From NCBI RefSeq assembly GCF_024138395.1, contig NZ_JAMYDU010000003.1, positions 310,001 to 374,000 on the forward strand: a DNA stretch of 64,000 nucleotides, written 5' to 3'. Origin of the DNA: Pseudomonas mandelii. GTDB lineage: Bacteria; Pseudomonadota; Gammaproteobacteria; Pseudomonadales; Pseudomonadaceae. The first letter of the stretch is position 1. Each line of letters opens with the position of its first letter. Positions 26,548-34,408 of the stretch are shown here, piece after piece. The notes under the pieces were generated by a model. It worked only from the letters and a program-made list of their open reading frames with translations. It had not been told where the DNA came from and did no database searches. The position numbers and the translations under genes are program-made.

Positions 26548-26987
26548 AGGTCCCTCTCAAAGGTCGTTTCGCCGCGCGGCTCGCAAAAGCCCTGGGCACT
26601 CCAAAAACGTTTGCCGGCAAGGTTAGCATCGTCGACGAACAGGAACATCCGCAGCACACCGACCCGTTTCATGTCTGCCGACGCCGCTTCAACCAGACGC
26701 TGACCGACGCCCTGGCTGCGATATACCGGGCTCACCGCCAGGTGATTGATGGTGCCACGGCTGCCGAGCATGCCGCCCAACACCGCGCCGACCACTTCGC
26801 CACGGAGATCGAGCGCGAGGAACGCAGCGGTGGTTTTTTGCACCAACACACCGCGCAGGCATTTGGCGTCCTGCCATTCACAGAACGACACTTCTTCGAA
26901 TTGCCGAAAGAAGCGTTCCAGGCGCTGGGCATCCTTGGCCGTCGCGCGCTGCAGCATCACCGGGGCAGGGCACTCGGCGATGTGCAT
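26544..26987 (-). CDS. GNAT-family N-acetyltransferase
   Basis: The ATG at 26987 (MHIAECPAPVM) gives 147 residues; an upstream TTG at 27011 would overlap the dioxygenase. The acetyl-CoA motif is INHLAVSPVYRSQGVGQRLV (about residues 80-100), with FLFVDDANLAGKRFWSAQGF as the C-terminal GNAT signature. It may N-acetylate an amino acid or small amine. It lies between the dioxygenase (13-base gap) and azlC (ATGA overlap), so it belongs to that operon. Confidence 0.87.
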   Translation of the reverse strand: MHIAECPAPVMLQRATAKDAQRLERFFRQFEEVSFCEWQDAKCLRGVLVQKTTAAFLALDLRGEVVGAVLGGMLGSRGTINHLAVSPVYRSQGVGQRLVEAASADMKRVGVLRMFLFVDDANLAGKRFWSAQGFCEPRGETTFERDL

Positions 26988-27000
26988 GGGGTCTAGCTGT

Positions 27001-27747
27001 TCAGCGAACAATGTCGAAAGCGGTCCCGGGCCGCGAGAAGGAAATGGCCAGAATCTGCCGATAGGCCATTTCGTGAGCGTGGGTGTTGCGTGCAGGTGTC
27101 ACGTAGTGACGCATGTCGCGATCGAGGAAATAGGTGGTATCGAGGATTTCCAGATAGGTCGTCGCCGCCAATTGTTCCTCTTGGGCCGAATACAAACGGC
27201 TCTCCGCGCCATCCACGTTATTGCGGCCCCAGAAATGCACACCGCTGAACGGATAGCCGTCGCAATGAATGCCTTCAGGAGTAATTTCCAGTTGCTTGCC
27301 CGGCTTGATCTCGATGCGGATCTGATGGATCTGGCATTGCCAGATTTCATCGTGCAACTCCGGCGGCAATACGTTTTTGTACACCTCGAAATCCGCATCG
27401 ATGAGGCTACGCATCACCGGCGAATTGATGACTTCATTGGAGAAGTCCTGGAAGTGCCGCTCGAGTCCGCCGACATAGCTGTTGTTGGCCTTCGATTGCA
27501 CGTAGGCGCGGTGTTCCAGCTGCGTCAGGTCACGGGTAACCGGGTTGTATTCGAAATCGCTGTAACGACGGAAACGCATGCCCGCCTCGGCCTGGCCGTA
27601 ATAACTGTCCGGCTCCATGCTTTCCCAACTTTTGGTCAATCTGACAAAGTCGGAAAAATGACCGAACAGATTAAAGTCAGCTCCCTGGACGTTGACATAT
27701 TTGTCGCGCCGTAGCGATTCGCCAACTTCTCTGTTCAAAACGATCAT
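27001..27747 (-). CDS. 2-oxoglutarate/Fe(II) dioxygenase of the free-amino-acid hydroxylase type
   Basis: The 248-residue protein matches the 2OG-Fe dioxygenase family that contains bacterial L-isoleucine dioxygenase and related hydroxylases acting on free L-amino acids. The facial triad is suggested by EGIHCDGYPF (His-x-Asp, about residue 160) and a distal histidine in NTHAHEMAYRQI near residue 228. The neighbouring arginine in AYRQILAISFSRP could bind 2-oxoglutarate. It heads the unit dioxygenase-GNAT-AzlC-AzlD. The substrate is unknown; the exporter type favours a branched-chain or neutral amino acid. Confidence 0.87.
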   Translation of the reverse strand: MIVLNREVGESLRRDKYVNVQGADFNLFGHFSDFVRLTKSWESMEPDSYYGQAEAGMRFRRYSDFEYNPVTRDLTQLEHRAYVQSKANNSYVGGLERHFQDFSNEVINSPVMRSLIDADFEVYKNVLPPELHDEIWQCQIHQIRIEIKPGKQLEITPEGIHCDGYPFSGVHFWGRNNVDGAESRLYSAQEEQLAATTYLEILDTTYFLDRDMRHYVTPARNTHAHEMAYRQILAISFSRPGTAFDIVR

Positions 27748-27924
27748 TACCAGGTCTCCGCTGCATTTAGCGGCTTAATCTAGTAGGTGCAGGATTTGCG
27801 GCCCATGAGAAAGAATTTCAGGCATATCAAGCGTTGGTTGAAACGCGGTATGAAGTTGCTTTAATTCGACTTTTTGCGATCGAAAACAGCCATTTTTCGT
27901 ATTTTCCTACGTTCATGAGGGCGA

Positions 27925-27955
27925 AAAAAAACCCGAACCGGTCGGGGGTTTTTAT
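27925..27955 (-). terminator. Bidirectional terminator downstream of the SnoaL-like gene
   Basis: ACCCGA and TCGGGG-type arms around CCGG make a compact hairpin. On the minus strand it is followed by a run of eight T, 56 bases beyond the stop of the SnoaL-like gene. A shorter T run exists on the plus strand. Confidence 0.75.
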
Positions 27956-28010
27956 CAAGTCTGTTTCAATTTCATGAATCGTCTGTAAATAGGCAAAAAT
28001 CGTCCAGGAA

Positions 28011-28406
28011 TCACTTGTCAGCGATAGCCAATTGCACGGTATGGCTGTCGACGAATTGTTCGAAATGCGTGACTTTGCCGTTGGCCAGGGTCCACAAGTG
28101 AGCGACCCGAGCATTCATCGGGCGGCCGGTGGCTTTGTAGATTCCGCTGTAATTGCCGTAGGCAAACACCTTGTCGCCCTGTGCGACGTAGTTCTCGACC
28201 TTGAACTGAAAATCTTCCCACTCGGTGGCCAGGCGCTTGAAGACGTTTTCGACGATAGCGTCGAAACCGACATAGGTCCCGGCGTATGGGAAGCCCGCGG
28301 CCTCTGTCCATCGAGCGTCATCGGCCAGCGCCGCGGCGGTGTTGCGCGCGTTCTCCTGAGAGTTGGCGCCTTCGTAGGTGCTTTTGATCAGGCTCAGGTT
28401 ATCCAT
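28011..28406 (-). CDS. SnoaL/NTF2-like protein
   Basis: The start at 28406 (MDNLSLIKSTYEGANSQ) gives 131 residues; a longer frame from 28532 enters the upstream DsbA-like gene. The cone-shaped NTF2 fold is indicated by WTEAAGFPYAGTYVGFDAIVENVF, then VFAYGNYSGIYKATGRPMNARVAHLW and a closing FEQFVDSHTV. Members include polyketide cyclases, isomerases and many ligand-binding proteins. It is read with the DsbA-like gene 17 bases upstream, hinting at a joint redox or detoxification role. Confidence 0.88.
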   Translation of the reverse strand: MDNLSLIKSTYEGANSQENARNTAAALADDARWTEAAGFPYAGTYVGFDAIVENVFKRLATEWEDFQFKVENYVAQGDKVFAYGNYSGIYKATGRPMNARVAHLWTLANGKVTHFEQFVDSHTVQLAIADK

Positions 28407-28423
28407 GGTGACTCCTGGTGAAT

Positions 28424-29095
28424 TCAATGGGCGCAGCCGTCGAGGCCACAGGCTTGAAACGCGGATGAAGACTCTTTTGCCGCAAACGACTGGCTCAACC
28501 ATTGGGCGAAAGCTTGCGGCTTGCCGAGCCACGGGCCGATATCGACCAGAGTGAACTGGCCATCCTTTTCCAGCGCGAAAGTCGGGAAACCGTGACCACC
28601 GACCTTGGCCAAGAGTGCGCGACTGTCTTTGATATGGCGATCGGTGTCGGCTTCATTAAATGCCTGTTGGAAGGCCTCAGGTTCAAGGCCTATTTCTGTG
28701 GCGAGTTCCAGCAGCACGGTGTTATCAGCAATTCGTCGACCTTCCACGTAATGAGCCGTCTGCAAACGCCCCAGCAATTCAAGGCCGCGTTCTGCGATCT
28801 GCTCGGCTGCCAGCACAGCGGCAATCGGCGGCGCGGAATCGAACACCGCAGTCTCATCGCGCAGCAAACCTTCGAAATACGCCTCGCCAAACGGCTGGCC
28901 GGTGTACTCGGCGATGCGTCGGTCATGGGGCATTACGTAATTGCGCAGTTGTGGCGAAACGGTCTGGCGGTTGGCGCCGGTCATCATGCCGCCACCGTGG
29001 GCAAAGACAGGCAACACGGTTTGGGCAGCCTGGACCAGTGGTTTGGCGCCGTAACACCAGCCGCACAAAGGGTCGTAAATGTAGTGAAGGATCAT
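28424..29095 (-). CDS. DsbA-family disulfide oxidoreductase (COG3531-like)
   Basis: The 223-residue protein has a thioredoxin-fold CGWC motif at residues 11-14 (YDPLCGWCYGAKPL) and the cis-Pro region GHGFPTFALEKDG. No signal peptide is present, so it is probably cytoplasmic. A C-terminal cysteine pair (ACGLDGC) is an unusual addition. It heads a two-gene unit with the SnoaL-like gene. It is distinct from the FrnE-like DsbA gene at 22 kb. Confidence 0.88.
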   Translation of the reverse strand: MILHYIYDPLCGWCYGAKPLVQAAQTVLPVFAHGGGMMTGANRQTVSPQLRNYVMPHDRRIAEYTGQPFGEAYFEGLLRDETAVFDSAPPIAAVLAAEQIAERGLELLGRLQTAHYVEGRRIADNTVLLELATEIGLEPEAFQQAFNEADTDRHIKDSRALLAKVGGHGFPTFALEKDGQFTLVDIGPWLGKPQAFAQWLSQSFAAKESSSAFQACGLDGCAH

Positions 29096-29286
29096 GGGAA
29101 GACTCCGGCAACAAAGTAAGAAAACTCGATGCCGGCAGATTAGCCCCCAGACAGTTTCGGAAAAACGCTGGAATGGCTTTCAGTCTGTTTCATGAATCGG
29201 TCGAATAACCCTCAGTACTTTTGTACCAATCACGACATAACTTGAAACAATCAAACAGAGGAACCGTTCAAGAATAATTAACGGAA

Positions 29287-29305
29287 GTAAATAACAAGCA
29301 TTACC
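29287..29305 (+). promoter_or_regulatory. Fur-box-like site ahead of a siderophore receptor
   Basis: The 19 bases GTAAATAACAAGCATTACC match the consensus GATAATGATAATCATTATC at 13 positions. The site is 44 bases before the receptor start. Iron-repressed control through Fur is expected for this class of gene. Confidence 0.5.
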
Positions 29306-29348
29306 ATTCGCGCCTTCGATTTTCTCTACCCTTCCGGATGCGCTTCAG

Positions 29349-31442
29349 ATGCCTGCCCCTTCCCGCCTTATGCCCGTCACCCTTGGGCTTTCCGCGTTCC
29401 TGTCTGCCGGTTTTACCTGTGCCGCGACGACCGTTTTACCCGAGACCTCGGTCAACGCCGAAGCGCAAGCTGACGATCCGCGCGTAAAGGAAACCAGCAC
29501 CGCAACTCGCACGGCTACACCGGTGCGTTACGTGCCGCAGGCCATCGATTCGGTGAAAACCGCGAACGTGGTGGATTACGGCACCAACGATCTGGGCACG
29601 GCACTCAGTGGTATTCCCAACGTCAGCAGTGGCGCCGACACCCGTTTCGACAGCTTGCGCATCCGTGGTTTTGACGCCAGCAACGACTTCTACCTCGATG
29701 GCATCCGTGACGACAGCCAGTACGTGCGCGACTTGCACAACATCGAACGCATCGAAGTCCTCAAAGGCCCGGCGGCCGTGTTGTATGGCCGTGGCAGTCA
29801 GGGCGGGATCGTCAACCGGGTCAGTAAGCTGCCGGAGTTCGGTCGCCGCTCGACACTTGAAGCCCAAGGTGGCAGCGACGATCTGCGCAGCCTGTATGCC
29901 GACCTCAGCACCGACCCGAGCGAGAACATCAGCCTGCGCCTGAACATGGGCAACTTGGACCAGAACAGCTTTCGCGATGGCGTCAGTGGCAATCGCCAAC
30001 TGTTCGCACCGTCCATGAGCTGGCAATTGACGCCCGACCTCAATTGGCTGGTGCAGTACGAATACAGCCGCTACAACCGTACGCCGGATCGCGGCATCCC
30101 CGGGGTCAACGGGCGCCCGGCGGATGTAGGACCGGACACGACCTACGGCAGCGAACACGATTTCATCGACGACACGTCGCAATCCCTGCGTTCGAAACTC
30201 AGCTATGAACTCAGCGACAACTGGCAACTGCGTCATACCTTGGGCGTGTTCAAGCTCAACAGCGATTTCGACAACACCTATCTGACCGGTTACATCCCGG
30301 CGACCAACAAGGTCACGCGCCAGCACTGGCAGCAAGACCTGACCACCCGTAACGTCTATAACAACGTCGAACTGGAAGGCGGCTTCGACACATTCGGCCT
30401 GGAGCATCGACTGCTGACCGGCACCGAAATCGGCAGCCAGCGTCGCGATCCGACGCTGTACAACGCAGCAACGACTGGGCGGGGCAGTTCGCCGGTACCG
30501 GCGCTGGATCTGTACAACCCGAATCGCGACTTGCGTCATACCGGACGCATGCAGGTGTCGAGCAGCACCCACACCGAAGTCGAAAGCCGTGCGGTGTACG
30601 TGCAGGATCAACTGCGTCTGAACGATCAATGGCAACTGCTCGCCGGTTTGCGATATGACACCTTTGATATCGATTCGACCAACAAGCTGCGGGGCATTTC
30701 CGAAGATCGGGACAGCCACAGCACCAGCCCGCGAGTAGGCGTGGTCTGGACGCCGCTGCAGAATCACTCCTTCTATGCGTCCTGGACCAAGACCTTTTCC
30801 CCGGTGGGTGGCGGCTTGATCGGCATCACCCCAGGCGCGGCCGGCAACAGCAACGACCTGAGTCCCGAGCTGACCAAGCAGAAGGAGATCGGCGTGAAGA
30901 GCGACTGGCTCGACGATCGCCTGAGCACTACGCTGGCGATCTACGAGTTGGAACTGGCCAACCGTCGCACCAGCGACCCGAACGATCCGACCGTGATCCT
31001 GCTCACCGGCCTGCAACGCTCGCGCGGGATCGAACTGACCGGCACCGGCAAGATCGCTGGCAACTGGTACGTGCGCGGTGGCGTCGGCGTGCAGGACGCA
31101 AAAGTCGAGAAGGACAACAACGGCTTCGAAGGCAAACGCATCAGCAACGTGGCCAAGCACAACGGCAGCCTGTTCCTGACCTGGAAACCGGAAATGGGCT
31201 GGTACGCCGAAACCGGTTTGACCCTGGTGGGTCAGCGTTACGCCGACAACCTCAACACAACCGTACTGCCAGGTTATGGCCGTTGGGATGCATTGGCCGG
31301 GTTCCGGCACAAGGATTGGGATTTGCGGGCGGCGCTGAACAACATCACCGATCGCGAGTATTACTCGTCGGCCACCAGTGCGGCACAGATTCAACCGGGC
31401 GCACCCCGGAGCCTGGTCGTGACTGGAACTTACCGTTTCTAA
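29349..31442 (+). CDS. TonB-dependent siderophore receptor
   Basis: The 697-residue outer-membrane receptor has a signal peptide (MPAPSRLMPVTLGLSAFLSA). The plug domain spans about residues 55-165 (LRIRGFDASNDFYLDGIRDD, then VLKGPAAVLYGRGSQGGIVN). A 22-strand barrel follows, ending in the terminal phenylalanine of GTYRF, the outer-membrane sorting signal. The plug resembles catecholate-type receptors such as Fiu, but the ligand is not defined here. No signalling extension for an ECF sigma pathway is present. No siderophore synthesis genes lie nearby, so it may serve foreign siderophores. Confidence 0.93.
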   Translation: MPAPSRLMPVTLGLSAFLSAGFTCAATTVLPETSVNAEAQADDPRVKETSTATRTATPVRYVPQAIDSVKTANVVDYGTNDLGTALSGIPNVSSGADTRFDSLRIRGFDASNDFYLDGIRDDSQYVRDLHNIERIEVLKGPAAVLYGRGSQGGIVNRVSKLPEFGRRSTLEAQGGSDDLRSLYADLSTDPSENISLRLNMGNLDQNSFRDGVSGNRQLFAPSMSWQLTPDLNWLVQYEYSRYNRTPDRGIPGVNGRPADVGPDTTYGSEHDFIDDTSQSLRSKLSYELSDNWQLRHTLGVFKLNSDFDNTYLTGYIPATNKVTRQHWQQDLTTRNVYNNVELEGGFDTFGLEHRLLTGTEIGSQRRDPTLYNAATTGRGSSPVPALDLYNPNRDLRHTGRMQVSSSTHTEVESRAVYVQDQLRLNDQWQLLAGLRYDTFDIDSTNKLRGISEDRDSHSTSPRVGVVWTPLQNHSFYASWTKTFSPVGGGLIGITPGAAGNSNDLSPELTKQKEIGVKSDWLDDRLSTTLAIYELELANRRTSDPNDPTVILLTGLQRSRGIELTGTGKIAGNWYVRGGVGVQDAKVEKDNNGFEGKRISNVAKHNGSLFLTWKPEMGWYAETGLTLVGQRYADNLNTTVLPGYGRWDALAGFRHKDWDLRAALNNITDREYYSSATSAAQIQPGAPRSLVVTGTYRF

Positions 31443-31465
31443 ACACTGTTGATACGGTTTGGGTT

Positions 31466-31568
31466 GATCGTTCCCACGCTCTGCGTGGGAATGCAGCCAG
31501 GGACGCTCTGCGTCCCCTATGGACGCGGAGCGTCCGGTGAGGCGTTCCCACGCAGCGCGGCAACGATC
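31466..31568. repeat. REP-like inverted repeat, family A, copy 2
   Basis: The same GATCG...CGATC element as at 3769-3878, with TTCCCACGCTCTGCGTGGGAA on the left and the diverged CCCACGCAGCGCGGCAA on the right. It lies between the convergent receptor gene and a small hypothetical gene. Confidence 0.85.
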
Positions 31569-31591
31569 AATCATAAAAACCTTCGCCCATA

Positions 31592-31624
31592 AAAAAAGCG
31601 CCGCCTTCCCGGCAGCGCTTTTAT
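31592..31624. terminator. Bidirectional terminator between convergent genes
   Basis: AAAAGCGC and GCGCTTTT arms with inner GCC/CGGC pairing around TTCC make a hairpin with A and T runs on its two sides. It can serve both the receptor gene and the minus-strand gene ending at 31644. Confidence 0.7.
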
Positions 31625-31643
31625 CAATCCGTTGTTTTTCTTC

Positions 31644-31856
31644 TTATCCTTCCATCACATCCCACAGTGCTTCCAGTTCCGCCTCGCTGAACAAACCAGC
31701 AGGGTAGCGCTCGATCATCATCCGGCGCGGATCAGGTTCCCTGATCTGACGCGTTCCATTGGACTTCAACCACTGCGCCAAGACCTGGAGCGATTCGCTG
31801 TTAACTGCCAGGGGATGCATTGCCCGCTCGCTCACGACGTTCATTTCGGCGTTCAT
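31644..31856 (-). CDS. Small hypothetical protein
   Basis: The start at 31856 (MNAEMNVVSERAMHPLA) is chosen because GGGAGAG lies seven bases upstream; a longer frame begins at 31898. The 70-residue product is soluble, with a WLKSNGTRQIREPDPRRM stretch and the tail SEAELEALWDVMEG. I recognise no family. It is monocistronic and convergent with the siderophore receptor. Confidence 0.65.
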   Translation of the reverse strand: MNAEMNVVSERAMHPLAVNSESLQVLAQWLKSNGTRQIREPDPRRMMIERYPAGLFSEAELEALWDVMEG

Positions 31857-32103
31857 CTCAGCGCTCTCTCCCGGTTTGTGAGCGGCTAACATATCCAAGG
31901 TTTATGACAGAACATCGAAGTTCTCTCCCTCCCCCGTGTTGCCCCATCGGAGATACAAGAGCTGTGCCAATGTTTTCGAAGTGTCCATAAGTGGATACAA
32001 AAAAAGCCCGCAGTCCTGATGGGCTGGGGGCTTTCCATGAAACGACGAGGCTGAATCGTTGCTCAATCGATTCTTCAATCAACTCAAGCTGTTACAACCT
32101 CAC

Positions 32104-33210
32104 TCATTCCTTGTGCGGCGCGGGCTGTTGTTGGGTAAGGCAGTGGATGTTTCCGCCACCCAGTAACAGTTCGCGGCCCGGCACCATGACCACTTCATGC
32201 TGCGGGAACAAAGCCTGCAAAATCTCTTTGGCCGGACCGTCCAACGGGTCATCGAAACTCGGCGCGATGATGCCGCCGTTGACGATCAGGAAGTTCACAT
32301 AAGAGCCGGCCAGACGAACGGTCGGATTGCGTTCCTGAGTGCCGTCTACCGGATCCACGCCGGCGCACTCGTCTTCAGTCGCGTACAGCGGCCCAGGAAT
32401 CGGCATCTTGTGCACCGTGAATGGGCGCCCCTTGGCATCGGTGCTGTTTTGCAAAACGTTCATTGCCGCCTGGCAGCGCGGGTAGTTCGGGTCCTGGGGA
32501 TCGTCAGTCCAGGCCAGCAGTACTTCGCCCGGGCGCACGTAGCAGCAGAAGTTATCCACATGGCCATCGGTTTCGTCGTTGAACAAACCGTCCGGCAGCC
32601 AGATGATTTTATCCACAGCCAGATTTGCACTGAGCACTGCTTCGATTTGCGCACGGTCCATGTGCGGGTTGCGATTGCGGTTGAGCAGGCACTCTTCGGT
32701 GGTGATCAGGGTGCCTTCGCCATCGACATGGATCGAGCCACCTTCGAGCACAAAACCTTCGGTGCGGTAGCGCGGGCTGCGCTCGATTTCGAGGATCTTG
32801 CCCGCCACCTGCGAGTCACGGTTCCACGGGGAATACAGACCACCGTCGAAACCGCCCCAGGCATTGAAGTCCCAATCCACACCACGGACTTCGCCGCGAT
32901 TGTTGATGACGAACGTCGGGCCAGTATCCCGAACCCAGGCGTCATCGCTGGACATCTCCACCACACGAATATTCGGCACGTCGAGACGGGCACGAGCATT
33001 TTCGTACTGGCCGGCGGAGACCGCCACGGTCACCGGTTCGAATCGCGCGATGGCCTTGGCCACTGCCACGTGCGCGGCTTGCGCCGGTTTGCCGCCCAGG
33101 CGCCAGTTATCCGGGCGTTCGGGCCAGACCATCCAGGTCTGGGTCTGTGGTGCCCATTCGGCGGGCATGTAAAAGCCGTCGGTGCGAGGGGTGCTGTTCA
33201 AAGTGGTCAT
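32104..33210 (-). CDS. aguA: Agmatine deiminase AguA
   Basis: AguA hydrolyses agmatine to N-carbamoylputrescine and ammonia. The 368-residue protein belongs to the guanidino-group-modifying superfamily. The nucleophile is the cysteine of [11 protein letters not shown] near residue 357, with the catalytic region [12 protein letters not shown] at about 92 and [13 protein letters not shown] near 220. It begins 3 bases after the aguB stop, so aguB-aguA form an operon. The usual regulator AguR is not adjacent. Confidence 0.97.
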   Translation of the reverse strand: MTTLNSTPRTDGFYMPAEWAPQTQTWMVWPERPDNWRLGGKPAQAAHVAVAKAIARFEPVTVAVSAGQYENARARLDVPNIRVVEMSSDDAWVRDTGPTFVINNRGEVRGVDWDFNAWGGFDGGLYSPWNRDSQVAGKILEIERSPRYRTEGFVLEGGSIHVDGEGTLITTEECLLNRNRNPHMDRAQIEAVLSANLAVDKIIWLPDGLFNDETDGHVDNFCCYVRPGEVLLAWTDDPQDPNYPRCQAAMNVLQNSTDAKGRPFTVHKMPIPGPLYATEDECAGVDPVDGTQERNPTVRLAGSYVNFLIVNGGIIAPSFDDPLDGPAKEILQALFPQHEVVMVPGRELLLGGGNIHCLTQQQPAPHKE

Positions 33211-33213
33211 GGT

Positions 33214-34092
33214 TCAGGACTCCAGGGAACCGTCGAGGGTTTTGATCGCGCCGTACAGATTCGGGCGACGGTCACGGAACGAGCCCCATGCGCTGCGAAT
33301 GTGCTCCAGCTCATCGAGGTCGAAACTGTGAACCAGAATGCCTTCTTCTATTTGATTCAGCTCTTGGACTTTCTCGCCAAACTGGTTGGCAATGAACGAC
33401 GAGCCGTAGAAGGTAATGTCGTAGCCGTCCTGCTCTTCGTTGCCGATGCGATTGCTGGCGATCAGCGGCATCAGGTTGGCGCCGGCATGGCCTTGTTGCA
33501 CGCGCTGCCAGTGGTCGCGGGACGAAATGCTCTTGTCGTGTGGCTCGCTGCCTATGGCGGTCGGGTAGAACAGAATTTCCGCGCCTTGCAGCGCCATGCT
33601 GCGGGCACACTCAGGGAACCACTGATCCCAGCAGATGCCCACGCCGATTTTCGCGTAACGGGTGTTCCAGACTTTGAAGCCGGTATCGCCCGGGTTGAAG
33701 TAGTACTTTTCGTGGTAGCCAGGGCCATCCGGGATGTGGCTTTTACGATAAATCCCGAGGTTGCTGCCATCGGCATCGATGATCGCGATGCTGTTGAAAC
33801 GCGCGCGACCGGCCAGTTCGTAGAAGCTGATTGGCAGCACTACTTGCAGTTCTTTGGCGACTTTCTGGAAGTGCTTGATGGCGACGTTGTCTTCTACCGT
33901 CGTGGCCAGTTGCAGGTAATCGGGGTTCGGCTTCTGGCAGAAGTACGGCGCCTCGAACAGCTCCTGGATCAAGATAATTTGCGCGCCTTTCGCCGCGGCC
34001 TCACGGACCAGCTTCTCAGCGGTCTCGATGTTGGCTTCAAGGTCCCAGGAACAGGCCATCTGGGTAGCGGCGACGGTAACGATACGGCTCAT
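33214..34092 (-). CDS. aguB: N-carbamoylputrescine amidase AguB
   Basis: AguB is a nitrilase-superfamily enzyme converting N-carbamoylputrescine to putrescine, CO2 and ammonia. The Glu-Lys-Cys triad is visible: Glu in IQELFEAPYF near residue 42, Lys in YRKSHIPDGPGYHEK near 121, Cys in GVGICWDQWFPE near 158. The 292 residues are normal. With aguA it completes the agmatine-to-putrescine route of arginine decarboxylase metabolism. Confidence 0.97.
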   Translation of the reverse strand: MSRIVTVAATQMACSWDLEANIETAEKLVREAAAKGAQIILIQELFEAPYFCQKPNPDYLQLATTVEDNVAIKHFQKVAKELQVVLPISFYELAGRARFNSIAIIDADGSNLGIYRKSHIPDGPGYHEKYYFNPGDTGFKVWNTRYAKIGVGICWDQWFPECARSMALQGAEILFYPTAIGSEPHDKSISSRDHWQRVQQGHAGANLMPLIASNRIGNEEQDGYDITFYGSSFIANQFGEKVQELNQIEEGILVHSFDLDELEHIRSAWGSFRDRRPNLYGAIKTLDGSLES

Positions 34093-34305
34093 GAATCATC
34101 TCCTGGGCAAGTGCTTGAAGGTCGAGGGTGGCATCGACCGGTGACAGAAAGAGGCAGACCGGGCGTGGTTCGTCCACACCGTGTGGGCAGAGGCGACTTT
34201 ATAGCCGATAAAAATCGGCTTTTAAAGCGATAAACATTCTTTCCGTCGGAAAAATCTCACTTAATCCCGATAACAATCGAATTGCATGTATGTCTTCATG
34301 ACTCC

Positions 34306-34394
34306 TTCGCGGGCAAGCCTCGCTCCTACGGATTTATGTCGTTCGCGAAATTTGCGCACGACACGGACTTGTAGGAGCGAGGCTTGCCCGCGAA
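34306..34394. repeat. REP-like inverted repeat, family B, copy 1
   Basis: TTCGCGGGCAAGCCTCGCTC begins the left arm, and its complement ending CGCGAA closes the element; the centre is a less conserved loop. Copies lie at 44113-44201 and 48990-49081. It fills most of the gap between aguB and the gene for the tri-domain fusion (34093-34408). The rest of that gap shows nothing I can interpret. Confidence 0.85.
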
Positions 34395-34408
34395 AGCGGT
34401 ATCAAGTC

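Noticed and set aside
29436..31574. A 712-codon minus-strand frame opposite the siderophore receptor
   Set aside because: It is the antisense shadow of a clear TonB-dependent receptor.
32197..34233. A 678-codon plus-strand frame opposite aguA and aguB
   Set aside because: Both agu genes have all catalytic residues on the minus strand, so this frame is a shadow.
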